Below are positions 50,256 to 59,259 of a stretch of 64,000 bases of DNA, one piece after another. This DNA is from CAZAQK01 sp964535825 (GTDB taxonomy: Bacteria; Pseudomonadota; Alphaproteobacteria; Rickettsiales; SXRF01). Where the stretch lies: contig CAZHUC010000001.1 in NCBI GenBank assembly GCA_964535825.1, positions 447,849 through 511,848 on the forward strand, in the 5' to 3' direction. Numbering within the stretch: the stretch's first letter is position 1; each line of letters begins with the position of its first letter. The notes below the pieces were generated by a model. That model did no database searches and was not told the DNA's origin. It saw only the letters and a list, made by a program, of their open reading frames with translations. Position numbers and translations under genes: made by a program.

Positions 50256-52229
50256 TTATTTTTTGTCTTGTACCGAATCAACATTAACTGAGAGTTCATC
50301 ATTCACAGGTTTCTTTTTCTTCTTGGCCACACGTCGGGTGACATAGACTTTTTTTCTAACTATTACCTTGTTCTTACTTATACGTCTTTTTTCATAGATC
50401 ACGACACCATCTGCTACAGGTATCGTATTCATTTCAGTAATTAGCTTGCTGTTGTTCTGAATGTGATCATCGCTCCGCATGGCTACAGCGGTGAGCAATT
50501 TTTCATTGGCCGCTTTTGCAGGAGAGAGTTTTGCATCGAATAGTTCACCTTCCAGTTTGCGTGTGCGACAGTTAGTGCGGTTACTTCTGCATATCATGAT
50601 CTTATCTTTTGCAAAGTATGTGAGCCAGAAACGGCTATGGGCACTTGCCATCATGATGGGGCGAAATGTATCATATTTCCTGAATACACTGCGGAAATTA
50701 GTAGCCTCGTGTGATGCACCGATATAATCCAGTACACTGGTCTTGATATCAGGCTGCATGAAATATTCACGGCTGGTATGAGCCACATTATCAGGTGTCT
50801 TGATAACAGCCAGCCCCCAGTTCGCTGCCATAGGACTGAATTTGAAATTCCTGTCGAGGTTCAGGCGTGACTCGTCACCGATCACGATCACCAATGTATT
50901 CGCCAGCATATTTGCGTCCTCCAGCCTAGCCATCATACTTTGCAGGCCTTCATCTGCAGCACGATACGCAGCAAATGGGCGGGTTGGGAATTGATCACTA
51001 TATTCTTTGGTAATGTTATATGGGTGGTGTGTGCCTGTGGTCATAGCGAAGGCAAACCATGGCTTTTTGCTATAGTCTGAGTATCTGATCAACCTGTCTG
51101 CTACACTAGGTAAGAAAACATTATCTGCCATACCCCAGCCAAGAAAGCTGAACTTCATTTTATCTTGCGCCTCTTTGGTTCTAAGCTGGGATGCAGAAAA
51201 CGCCTGATCGAATCCAATGGTTTTTACAAATTTTCTTTTATTGGTGTAATCAAGGCTGCTTCCTTGAAAGAACAGGCTTTTATAGCCATGCTTTGCCAGC
51301 AGCTGAGGAATACAAGGCTGTAATGCCCCATGGTTCAATGTAGCAAACCATTTATTGCGCTTATGAAAAACCAGATTCTGGCCGAAAGATGAATAATCGC
51401 CGCACAGGATCGAAAATATCCCATTCAACGTGTATTGTTGTGGGGAAATAAAGTTCGGATAATAGATAGATTTAGTTGCAAGCTCTTTCAGATAAGGCAT
51501 TTGCCCTCTCTGCAAATAGAAATCCGACAATCCCTCGATCGCAACGATAAGGATATTAGGCTTGGTATTCACCGGCCCGGCAAATTGTTCCCCTCGCAAA
51601 TCAAGATCTGTATATTTTTTATATTCCTTATGCACCAGCCTTGGTGACACACTATGAGAAGGAATGATGTTCGATATAAGATAATCAGAGGCGTTCTCCT
51701 CGAATATGTTATAAGACCGCCAGTAATTCTCGCTCATCGGTAAGAACCAGACACCACAAAACATAACCAAAGGCACTGCGATAGTAATATTGGTGGTATG
51801 TTGCGGCTTAAATGACAGTTTCTTTAGTAGCCAGTTCAGCCCCATGCCAACCGCAAGGAATACCCCCCACAGCATCATTACATCCATTGAAAGGACTGAC
51901 CCCAGTACGAATTCCTGTTCGCCTAATTGCCCTGAGTCATTGAAATTGATATTTGCGCTGTTGGCTTCAATATGGACAAGATTACCGGCACACAAGCCTG
52001 CCCAAAGAAAATAGAGGCCAAATACCACCCATTTGCGCTCTGTGATGGAAAACAACAAAGCGGCAACAAACGAAATTAGCATGTCGGATGCAAAGGCTCT
52101 TAGATTGAACCAGCCATAATCGCCTTGTGCAATATGCACGGAGGTGAACTCGGCCCACACCCTTGCCAGTATAGCGATCGTACATAGTGCAATAAAATGT
52201 CTTACTATGCGTTGGCCGGGCTGTTGCAT
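50256..52229 (-). CDS. LTA-synthase-like membrane phosphotransferase (sulfatase fold)
   Basis: 657 residues. The first about 180 residues carry five transmembrane segments (for example IVRHFIALCTIAILARVW and HTTNITIAVPLVMFCGVWF). The rest is a periplasmic alkaline-phosphatase/sulfatase fold: NILIVAIEGLSDFYLQR (metal Glu), FISPQQYTLNGIFSILCG (nucleophile Thr), FAFAMTTGTHHPY, LVIVIGDESR. Families with this plan include LtaS and the phosphoglycerol transferase OpgB, which move phosphoglycerol groups onto surface glycans. The C-terminus is a lysine-rich tail (RRVAKKKKKP). Substrate unknown. The pepF gene begins 5 bases away. Confidence 0.82.
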   Translation of the reverse strand: MQQPGQRIVRHFIALCTIAILARVWAEFTSVHIAQGDYGWFNLRAFASDMLISFVAALLFSITERKWVVFGLYFLWAGLCAGNLVHIEANSANINFNDSGQLGEQEFVLGSVLSMDVMMLWGVFLAVGMGLNWLLKKLSFKPQHTTNITIAVPLVMFCGVWFLPMSENYWRSYNIFEENASDYLISNIIPSHSVSPRLVHKEYKKYTDLDLRGEQFAGPVNTKPNILIVAIEGLSDFYLQRGQMPYLKELATKSIYYPNFISPQQYTLNGIFSILCGDYSSFGQNLVFHKRNKWFATLNHGALQPCIPQLLAKHGYKSLFFQGSSLDYTNKRKFVKTIGFDQAFSASQLRTKEAQDKMKFSFLGWGMADNVFLPSVADRLIRYSDYSKKPWFAFAMTTGTHHPYNITKEYSDQFPTRPFAAYRAADEGLQSMMARLEDANMLANTLVIVIGDESRLNLDRNFKFSPMAANWGLAVIKTPDNVAHTSREYFMQPDIKTSVLDYIGASHEATNFRSVFRKYDTFRPIMMASAHSRFWLTYFAKDKIMICRSNRTNCRTRKLEGELFDAKLSPAKAANEKLLTAVAMRSDDHIQNNSKLITEMNTIPVADGVVIYEKRRISKNKVIVRKKVYVTRRVAKKKKKPVNDELSVNVDSVQDKK

Positions 52230-52234
52230 ATGCG

Positions 52235-54007
52235 CTATTCCAGCTCGTCTATCATATCCGAGATATTATCCAAACCTTGTTGCCAGAAGTCAGGTTTGCT
52301 GGCATCCAACCCGAAGGGCGCAAGCAGCTCTTTATGCCGCAGCGTGCCCCCTGCCTCCAGCATGGTGAGGTATTTCTTTTCAAAATCCCTTACCTTGCCT
52401 TTCTGGTAAACGGCATAGAGCGAGTTGACCAGGCAATCGCCGAACGCATAGGCATATACATAGAACGGAGTGTGTATGAAATGCGGGATATAGGTCCAGA
52501 AATAGCGATAATCGCCGTGCAGCTTGATGGCCGGGCCAAGGCTTTCACCTTGCATCTTCATCCAGATATCGCTGATACGCTCTACCGTGAGCTCACCCTG
52601 ACGGCGCTCAAGATGCACAGCGCGCTCGAATTCACAAAATGCGACCTGCCGCACCACAGTGTTCAGCATATCCTCCACTTTCGAGGCGATGAGATGTTTA
52701 CGTTTTTTTGCATTCTTTTCCTGCCGAACCAGTTCACGGAAGGTAAGTTGCTCTCCAAATACAGAGGCTGTTTCTGCCAGTGTAAGTGGTGTATCGCACA
52801 TCAGTGTGCCCTGCTTAGCAGCCAGTACCTGATGCACACCATGCCCCAGCTCATGCGCTAATGTCATCACATCGCGCGTTTTTCCCTGAAAATTAAGCAG
52901 CAGGTAAGGATGCACACTTGGCACAGTGGGATGCGCAAATGCACCCGGCGATTTACCCGGTGTGACCGGAGCATCGATCCATGCATTATCAAAGAATTTC
53001 TTTCCAACGATCGCCAGTTCTTTTGAAAAAGTAGCATACGATGAAAGCACCAGTTTCTGTGCCTCCTGCCAGCTGTATGAGGTATCAACCTCACCGGGAA
53101 GCGGTGCATTCCGATCCCAGTAATCCAGCTGTTTCTTGCCGAACCATTTCGCCTTTAATTTATAATAACGGTGTGAAAGCTGCGGGTAATTCTTCTGCAC
53201 CGTGGAAAGCAGCGCATCCACCACATCATCTTCAATGTAATTACTGAGATTGCGCGATGAGATGGGTGTATTGAATCCACGCCATTTATCTTCAATTTCC
53301 TTATCTTTAGCCAAGGTATTGGTGATAAGTGCAAAGAGCGGAGCTTTTTCATTGAAGACCTTACCGATCACTAGTGCCGCCTTTTTACGCGTAGCAGCAT
53401 TCTTTGATGAAAGCATATCAAAGGCCTGTGGCTCGGTCAGGTTCTTGCCATCTATTTTAAAGCGTAATCCTGTAATGGTCTCATCGAACAGGCGAATCCA
53501 TGCAGACTGTCCAGATACATGCTTTTCCAGCAATAACTTTTCCAGCTCATCTGAAAGCTGGAATGGTTTGAATGTGCGCACATCACGCAACCATGGCGCA
53601 TATTTCTTTAGTGCGGCATCCTGCAACTTTCTCTGCAGTTCCGTTTCCGTGATCTTGTTGATGCTCAAACCAAAGAACAATATCTGCGAGGAAAGGTCTG
53701 TAATCTTTTCCTGCGTGTTCTGATAGAATTGGGCCACAGATGGGTCTGCCATGTTCTTGGCAAAACGCAGCCCGGCATAGCTTCCCAGCTTGCCGAATAG
53801 TTCCTGTATGAGCTCATACTCACTAATGGCCTTAGCCAGCTCACTGCCGCTTAATGCAGCAATCCTGCCATCATACTGTTTTGCAAAGGCGGTGCAGAGT
53901 TTTTCAAGTTTCGTAAAATCCTTTACAACCGATACATCCGTAACTGAATTATAAAAATCTGACAGATCCCATTCAGGGAGTTTTTTTGTCTTTGTGTTCT
54001 TTTTCAT
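52235..54007 (-). CDS. pepF: Oligoendopeptidase F (M3 family)
   Basis: 590 residues. Zinc metallopeptidase that cuts short peptides in the cytosol. The zinc-binding site LAHELGHGVHQV (about residue 380) has HExxH, with the third ligand Glu in LAETASVFGEQLTFREL. VEDMLNTVVRQVAFCEFER and TPFYVYAYAFGDCLVNSLY belong to the typical C-terminal half. No signal peptide. Length is standard. It is followed at 5 bases by the sulfatase-fold gene and preceded at 14 bases by an envelope-like gene. Confidence 0.95.
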   Translation of the reverse strand: MKKNTKTKKLPEWDLSDFYNSVTDVSVVKDFTKLEKLCTAFAKQYDGRIAALSGSELAKAISEYELIQELFGKLGSYAGLRFAKNMADPSVAQFYQNTQEKITDLSSQILFFGLSINKITETELQRKLQDAALKKYAPWLRDVRTFKPFQLSDELEKLLLEKHVSGQSAWIRLFDETITGLRFKIDGKNLTEPQAFDMLSSKNAATRKKAALVIGKVFNEKAPLFALITNTLAKDKEIEDKWRGFNTPISSRNLSNYIEDDVVDALLSTVQKNYPQLSHRYYKLKAKWFGKKQLDYWDRNAPLPGEVDTSYSWQEAQKLVLSSYATFSKELAIVGKKFFDNAWIDAPVTPGKSPGAFAHPTVPSVHPYLLLNFQGKTRDVMTLAHELGHGVHQVLAAKQGTLMCDTPLTLAETASVFGEQLTFRELVRQEKNAKKRKHLIASKVEDMLNTVVRQVAFCEFERAVHLERRQGELTVERISDIWMKMQGESLGPAIKLHGDYRYFWTYIPHFIHTPFYVYAYAFGDCLVNSLYAVYQKGKVRDFEKKYLTMLEAGGTLRHKELLAPFGLDASKPDFWQQGLDNISDMIDELE

Positions 54008-54021
54008 AAACTCTGCAATAG

Positions 54022-55401
54022 TTATTGGTCACCATAGGTTTCGTTGCTTTCTGGCTCTGGCTGCAAGATCTGCGGCATTGGCGGCGCAGTTTCAACCTGT
54101 GGAGCAGCCTCGACCGGTGGTGCAACTTCAGCAGGCGGAGCAACAGGCATTTCTTCAGCCGGTTTATCTTTTGCAGTGAGTGGCGTGTTCAATCTAAACA
54201 GCTCACCGATCACTGAAGCGGTCAACTCTTCAAACGTAATGCCACCAATATATAATACACCATTTTTCTCACGCTTGATAGCAATGGGTGTGCGCTCAGC
54301 AAATTCACCTTTTACGCCAGATATTTTCTTTAGCACGGAACGTAGTGGTGCTTTGAACGGCATGGATATCAGATCACCGCTCAGAAGGTTTTCGGCATTA
54401 AGCACTTCAACATCCAGTGCGCCTGATGGCAGCGGGTCACTGGAAGCAAACGACAGCTGCCCGGTAGCGATGATATTGAAATCTTCACCCATGAAGGCGA
54501 TCTTATGGACTGAGAAATCTATGTTATCCAGCGATGGCATCAGGCGCAAATAATCCATACGCAGACGATCCCCCGTATACTCCGCATCAAAGATCAGACT
54601 GTGTGGCTTACTGTGCCGATTTCCGTCATGCACCACAATATCGGTCGCGCGCCATTCAAAGCGGCCTTTCATCTTATTATCTGCCACTTGATGCATATCA
54701 CCATTAACCGTCAGATCGGCGATAGAGATACTGCTACTGTTATCATTCACGATCTTTATCTCCGGCAGGAAGTAGCTGATAGTGCTGGCACTATTGTCTG
54801 CATTGGTTTCTGCTTTGATGAGGTTATTTGGCCCAAACGAAAGAACAACACGTTCCTTCACCACCTCGACCTCACCCGCAGCAGGAACAGGTGCTATGAT
54901 CATCTGTTCAGGCAATTTGATGGAATGGAACAGCTGCGGGTTGCCAGATGCTTTATTCTCTGAATATGAATATATTATGGCTGATGACGGGGTGATCGTG
55001 TTCGTCATTTGGCTGTTTTTGATCACATTGATCGGGCTCTCAAAAAGGAATTGTACCGGACCCATACCTCCCTGACGTTTAACCGTCATGGATTGTGTAG
55101 AGAGAGAAATACGCTGACTATCGATCAGCGATTTTTCCAATATTTCATAGCTGACATCGGAAACAACGGCCTGGGTATCATACCCCCACCCCTTCATGGA
55201 TATATTGCCGTATTGAAATTTTGCTTCTTTATCCTGCTTAATTGCCTCTTCCTGAACAAAATAGCTGAAGCGCTGCAGATACCCGGCTGTCTTCTGCTGG
55301 GTCAGAATGTCTCCGTTACCCGAAAGTATGAGTAATACCACACACGCGAGAATAACCATTCCCAGTGATGATTTTTTGGTATGAGACAATGATTCGAACA
55401 T
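54022..55401 (-). CDS. Membrane-anchored envelope protein of unknown function
   Basis: 459 residues. One N-terminal transmembrane anchor (about 14-30, LGMVILACVVLLILSG), then a long beta-rich region with paired strands (YGNISMKGWGYDTQAVVSDV, SSISIADLTVNGDMHQVADN) and a proline/glutamate/alanine-rich tail (PVAPPAEVAPPVEAAPQVE). The plan (short anchor, AsmA/DUF2125-like repeats of beta strands) suggests an envelope protein, but no family could be confirmed. The tail repeats the unit P-P-x-E/V-A and is probably disordered or binds periplasmic partners. Confidence 0.6.
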   Translation of the reverse strand: MFESLSHTKKSSLGMVILACVVLLILSGNGDILTQQKTAGYLQRFSYFVQEEAIKQDKEAKFQYGNISMKGWGYDTQAVVSDVSYEILEKSLIDSQRISLSTQSMTVKRQGGMGPVQFLFESPINVIKNSQMTNTITPSSAIIYSYSENKASGNPQLFHSIKLPEQMIIAPVPAAGEVEVVKERVVLSFGPNNLIKAETNADNSASTISYFLPEIKIVNDNSSSISIADLTVNGDMHQVADNKMKGRFEWRATDIVVHDGNRHSKPHSLIFDAEYTGDRLRMDYLRLMPSLDNIDFSVHKIAFMGEDFNIIATGQLSFASSDPLPSGALDVEVLNAENLLSGDLISMPFKAPLRSVLKKISGVKGEFAERTPIAIKREKNGVLYIGGITFEELTASVIGELFRLNTPLTAKDKPAEEMPVAPPAEVAPPVEAAPQVETAPPMPQILQPEPESNETYGDQ

Positions 55402-55471
55402 AGACGCTCCCTCGCTGAAATACGATGGAACGATGATATATTTTTTTGCTGATTAGGCAACCGCCAACTGG

Positions 55472-55810
55472 TTATTTCTTATCAACCATCATGTTGCGAG
55501 TGGCAGATGGCAGACTCACGCGCAGCCCGTCGAGCGCATCACTCATCATGATCTGGCAACCAAGGCGTGAAGTATGGGTCAGGCCGAATGCCAGATCGAG
55601 CATATCTTCTTCATCTTCAGTTGAACCTTTAAGTTTATCGAACCACGCCGGATCAACGATCACATGGCAGGTAGAGCAGGCCAGTGAGCCCTCACACGCA
55701 CCTTCCAGTGGCACGCCATTCTTATGTGCTGCTTCAAGTACAGAGATACCTGTTGGCACTTCAACAGTTTGTTCTTTACCGTCCTGATATACAAAGGTCA
55801 TTTTAGGCAT
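55472..55810 (-). CDS. fdx: [2Fe-2S] ferredoxin (Isc type)
   Basis: 112 residues. Electron donor in iron-sulfur cluster assembly. MTFVYQDGKEQTVEVPTGIS, then GACEGSLACSTCHVIVDPAW with three of the four cluster Cys and RLGCQIMMSDALDGL with the fourth. It overlaps hscA by 8 bases and is the last gene of the isc operon (iscS-x-iscU-iscA-hscB-hscA-fdx). Confidence 0.95.
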   Translation of the reverse strand: MPKMTFVYQDGKEQTVEVPTGISVLEAAHKNGVPLEGACEGSLACSTCHVIVDPAWFDKLKGSTEDEEDMLDLAFGLTHTSRLGCQIMMSDALDGLRVSLPSATRNMMVDKK

Positions 55811-57662
55811 TGTTCTTGGTCTCCACCGTATCGATATGCGCCCCTTTTAACGCAGACTGAATGGCTTTGTCCATCCTTCTTTGGGCAAAAGGGTTGGCCA
55901 GATTAGCCAGTTGCTGCACTTCAACATCCATATAATCACGGTCCTCGCCGGCAATTGCGCCACGCACGGCCTGTATCTGGCGATTAATGGCTGCAAGTTC
56001 ATGGTCTTCCAGCAGGTCTGAATCCTGCTTCATGGCTGATTGCAGCTCAATGATAACCCGTTCTGCCTCCACACGAGCTTCAGCCACAAGGCGCTCTGTA
56101 ATATCCTGACGCGCATGTTCCATGCTTTCCATGAGCATTCTTTCCATCTGTTCCGGCTCAAGCCCATAGCTGGGTTTTACGTGGATACTCTGTTCTACGC
56201 CGGTGCGCTCTTCTGTAGCGGAAACTGTGAGCAATCCATCGGCATCCACCGCAAAGGTTACCTTTACGCGGGCAACACCCGCAGGCAGCGCCGGAATACC
56301 CGCCAGTTCAAACTTTGCTAACGAGCGATTATGTAGCACCATCTCGCGCTCACCCTGCACCGCATGGATCTGCATACCGGTCTGGTTATCCTGATAGGTG
56401 GTGAATTCCTGCGATACGGATACTGGAATGGGCGTATTGCGCTCGATGATTCGTTCGGTGATACCACCCATCGTTTCAAGCCCTAATGAAAGCGGGATGA
56501 CATCCAGCAGCAAATGGTCACTGCCCTGTGTAAGCCCTTTGGCCTGAATGGCAGCGCCCAGCGCCACGACTTCATCAGGATTCACATCAGATAGTGGCGT
56601 TTTTTGGAAGAACTCTCCCACTTTCTCGATGACGAACGGCACGCGTGTACTGCCGCCTACCATTACCACACCCTTTACATCGACAGTGGAAAGGTTGGCA
56701 TCCTGCATCGCACGGGAGCATACAGAGATCGTTTTTTCTACATACGGCAGGATGAGTTGCTCAAATACATTACGGCTTAACGGGTAATCTTTGTTATTGT
56801 AATGAATGGTTGCAGATGACGCTGTGGTGAGCGTGTGTTTGGCTTCACGCGCCAGTGACACCAGCTTGCCTATTTCTTCACTGTGAAGTTTGCCATGACT
56901 CGCAGCAGATTCTGAAAGCACCCACGCGGCAATGGCCTGATCGAAATCATCGCCACCCAATGCCGTATCGCCACCCGTTGCCAGCACCTGAAAGACGCCA
57001 TCTTCAAGCTTCAGCAGCGATACGTCGAACGTGCCACCCCCCAGATCATATACAGCGTAAATACCTTCAATGCCTTTATCGAGCCCATAGGCCAATGCGG
57101 CAGCGGTGGGTTCATTCACAAGGCGTAAAACTTCCAATCCGGCCAATGTTGCGGCGTCTTTAGTCGCGGCGCGTGCAGCATCATCAAAATAGGCAGGCAC
57201 AGTAATGACCGCTTTGGCCACTGCTTTGCCCAGTGCTTTGCTTGCAGATTCTTTTAAATATTTCAATATTTCTGCCGAGACCTCAACCGGTGTGACCTCG
57301 CGACCGCCAGCTTTAAGTCTGACCATGCCTTCGGATGCCACCACATCATATGGCAGGTTACCGGCTACGGTAGCGATATCCGCCACACCGCGCCCCATCA
57401 GGCGCTTTACCGATGCAATAACGCCCTTCTCACCTTTTTCGTAACGTAACTTAGCGGAATATCCTACTTCTGGCTCTGAGCCACCATAATACACCACGGA
57501 AGGCACAAGCGCGTGCCCATGGATGTTATGGATAACTTCCACATTCTCACCCGATGCCACCGCCACTACAGAATAGGTCGTGCCCAGGTCAATACCGACC
57601 GCCGCCACATCTTCATGTGGCAAGGGAGTTTGTCCGGGCTCGTGGATCTGCAAGAGGTTCAT
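55803..57662 (-). CDS. hscA: Chaperone HscA
   Basis: 619 residues. Hsp70-type chaperone that, with HscB, drives cluster release from IscU. GIDLGTTYSVVAVASG is the ATP-binding start; ITVPAYFDDAARAATKDAA, RLVNEPTAAALAYGLD, IYAVYDLGGGTFDVSLL and VVMVGGSTRVPFV are nucleotide-domain motifs; the substrate domain begins after DVIPLSLGLETMGG. Start codon overlaps the end of hscB by 4 bases. Length and domains are typical of HscA rather than DnaK. Confidence 0.96.
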   Translation of the reverse strand: MNLLQIHEPGQTPLPHEDVAAVGIDLGTTYSVVAVASGENVEVIHNIHGHALVPSVVYYGGSEPEVGYSAKLRYEKGEKGVIASVKRLMGRGVADIATVAGNLPYDVVASEGMVRLKAGGREVTPVEVSAEILKYLKESASKALGKAVAKAVITVPAYFDDAARAATKDAATLAGLEVLRLVNEPTAAALAYGLDKGIEGIYAVYDLGGGTFDVSLLKLEDGVFQVLATGGDTALGGDDFDQAIAAWVLSESAASHGKLHSEEIGKLVSLAREAKHTLTTASSATIHYNNKDYPLSRNVFEQLILPYVEKTISVCSRAMQDANLSTVDVKGVVMVGGSTRVPFVIEKVGEFFQKTPLSDVNPDEVVALGAAIQAKGLTQGSDHLLLDVIPLSLGLETMGGITERIIERNTPIPVSVSQEFTTYQDNQTGMQIHAVQGEREMVLHNRSLAKFELAGIPALPAGVARVKVTFAVDADGLLTVSATEERTGVEQSIHVKPSYGLEPEQMERMLMESMEHARQDITERLVAEARVEAERVIIELQSAMKQDSDLLEDHELAAINRQIQAVRGAIAGEDRDYMDVEVQQLANLANPFAQRRMDKAIQSALKGAHIDTVETKNNA

Positions 57663-58111
57663 TTTGAATCTTCTAACGTTTTGACAATATAACCAAGCCG
57701 CAGCGTCTCCTGCGCCATGTCATTCCATGCGCTGGTTATATAATGTTTTGCTATCATCTCAACCGATTCCTCATGCATTTTTTTAAGTATATCGGCGCTT
57801 ATTCCATCTTCCCGCCACTCCATCACTTCCATAAGCAATGCGTGTGATGGCTTTACCGTATCTTTATCTGTCCCGACCGTAATTCCCTGCGTTTTAAGCA
57901 GGTATTGCGCGCGCTTCAGTGGGTCTTTCAACATGTTGTAGGCATTATTGATATCAACACTGCGCTGTATGGCTACATGCTTTTCTGTAGGTGGTTTCGT
58001 AGCAAAACGGTCAGGATGATATTTGCGCTGCTCGGCAAAATATGCTTTTTCGAGTTGGCTTAAATCAAGAGTAAAAGCTGGCGATATATTGAGCAATTCG
58101 AAGTAATTCAT
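57659..58111 (-). CDS. hscB: Co-chaperone HscB
   Basis: 150 residues. J-protein partner of HscA that delivers IscU. NYFELLNISPAFTLDLSQLE and YHPDRFATKP with the essential HPD motif form the J domain, then a C-terminal three-helix bundle (MLKDPLKRAQYLLKTQGITV, ILKKMHEESVEMIAKHYITS) that binds IscU. Lies between iscA and hscA, overlapping hscA. A 130-base gap without clear features separates it from iscA. Confidence 0.94.
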   Translation of the reverse strand: MNYFELLNISPAFTLDLSQLEKAYFAEQRKYHPDRFATKPPTEKHVAIQRSVDINNAYNMLKDPLKRAQYLLKTQGITVGTDKDTVKPSHALLMEVMEWREDGISADILKKMHEESVEMIAKHYITSAWNDMAQETLRLGYIVKTLEDSK

Positions 58112-58241
58112 ATTAAAACCAATAATTCGCTAGGCTGAGCCGGATACGCTGGAAACGGCGCGCGCAGCGACTGAGCTTATAAAGTGATAAGTGACAAGAG
58201 CGAGCACGTCGTTTTCAAGTAAGACGGCCAGCATAGTAGAA

Positions 58242-58577
58242 TTAAACGTGGAAACTCTCACCGCAGCCACACCGCCCTTTTTCATTCGGGTTGCGGAAGA
58301 TGAAACCGCTTTTGAGTTTTTCTTCCACATAGTCCATTTCCGTGCCGATGAGGAACATCACCGCCTTGGGGTCGATGATCACACGCACACCATCTTTTTC
58401 CACCACTTCATCGAATTTGCTGGCTTCGTCAGCGTATTCGATGGTGTAGGAAAGGCCGGAGCAACCGCGTGTACGCACGCCTACTTTGATGCCATATGTT
58501 TCTTTACCGCGTGCATCTATCATCTGGTGAATACGCGCCAGAGCTGCATCAGAGATATTGACGATCGGTGCTGCCAT
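58242..58577 (-). CDS. iscA: Iron-sulfur carrier IscA
   Basis: 111 residues. A-type carrier. VRTRGCSGLSYTIEYADEAS holds the first cluster Cys and NEKGRCGCGESF the other two. IVNISDAALARIHQMIDARG is the conserved N-terminal helix. It lies 8 bases from iscU in the same direction. IscA rather than SufA or ErpA is chosen from position in the isc operon. Confidence 0.95.
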   Translation of the reverse strand: MAAPIVNISDAALARIHQMIDARGKETYGIKVGVRTRGCSGLSYTIEYADEASKFDEVVEKDGVRVIIDPKAVMFLIGTEMDYVEEKLKSGFIFRNPNEKGRCGCGESFHV

Positions 58578-58585
58578 AATGCTAT

Positions 58586-58984
58586 TTAAGCGGCATCGCT
58601 CTTTGTGCCGTGCTTTGTTTTATAATCTTCGATAGCGGCCTTGATGGCATCTTCCGCCAGAACAGAGCAGTGTATCTTTACTGGTGGCAATGCGAGATGC
58701 TCGGCGATCTGTGTGTTTTTAATCGTCGCCGCTTCATCAATGCTTTTGCCTTTTACCCACTCGGTCACGAGCGAGCTGGAAGCAATAGCAGAACCGCAGC
58801 CGAAGGTTTTGAACTTTGCATCTTCGATGATGCCATTTGCACCCACTTTAATTTGCAGTTTCATCACGTCACCGCACGCAGGTGCGCCCACGAGGCCTGT
58901 GCCCACGTTGTCGTCGTTCTTATCCATAGAGCCCACATTGCGCGGGTTTTCATAATGGTCGATGAGTTTTTCTGAATATGCCAT
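58586..58984 (-). CDS. iscU: Iron-sulfur scaffold IscU
   Basis: 132 residues. Scaffold on which IscS sulfur and iron form a cluster. MAYSEKLIDHYENPRNVGSM opens the protein; the three ligand Cys are in GAPACGDVMKLQIKV, FGCGSAIASSSLVTEWVKGK and HCSVLAEDAIKAAIEDYK. The LPPVK sequence recognised by HscA is present (LALPPVKIHC). Length and motifs are typical; the order iscS-x-iscU is interrupted by one small unknown gene. Confidence 0.97.
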   Translation of the reverse strand: MAYSEKLIDHYENPRNVGSMDKNDDNVGTGLVGAPACGDVMKLQIKVGANGIIEDAKFKTFGCGSAIASSSLVTEWVKGKSIDEAATIKNTQIAEHLALPPVKIHCSVLAEDAIKAAIEDYKTKHGTKSDAA

Positions 58985-58994
58985 AATTACCTAC

Positions 58995-59252
58995 CTAAAA
59001 CCTACCTAAATATGTATTAAAATCCACTTCGAATCGTTCACCATTTTCTGCTGCACGGATATGATCCGCCAGCCTGTTTGCATCTATGCTCATTACAACA
59101 GCAGCAGCATCAGATTCACCAACAGCCGCTATAATAGCCTTAGCCAATCTGTTCACGGCCTTGTCAAATTTTGGGCCATCAATGATCGCACCTTCATCAG
59201 ACGCCAGTGCTTTTGCTTTAATATTTTCTATTAAACCTGTTTTAATTGACAT
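58995..59252 (-). CDS. Unknown small protein between iscS and iscU
   Basis: 85 residues starting MSIKTGLIENIKAKALASDE with GAGGAAA 4 bases upstream. It continues IDGPKFDKAVNRLAKAIIAA and ADHIRAAENGERFEVDFNTY. No cysteine, no membrane segment, helical. It is exactly spaced (7 bases from iscS, 10 from iscU) and therefore looks like a genuine member of the isc operon, but no family was recognised. Neither IscX nor a Fe-S biogenesis protein of this size matches it. Confidence 0.65.
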   Translation of the reverse strand: MSIKTGLIENIKAKALASDEGAIIDGPKFDKAVNRLAKAIIAAVGESDAAAVVMSIDANRLADHIRAAENGERFEVDFNTYLGRF

Positions 59253-59259
59253 AGTTTCC

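Noticed and set aside
58130..58330. 66-residue minus-strand ORF downstream of iscA
   Set aside because: Overlaps the iscA 3' end in another frame and has no ribosome-binding site or family features.
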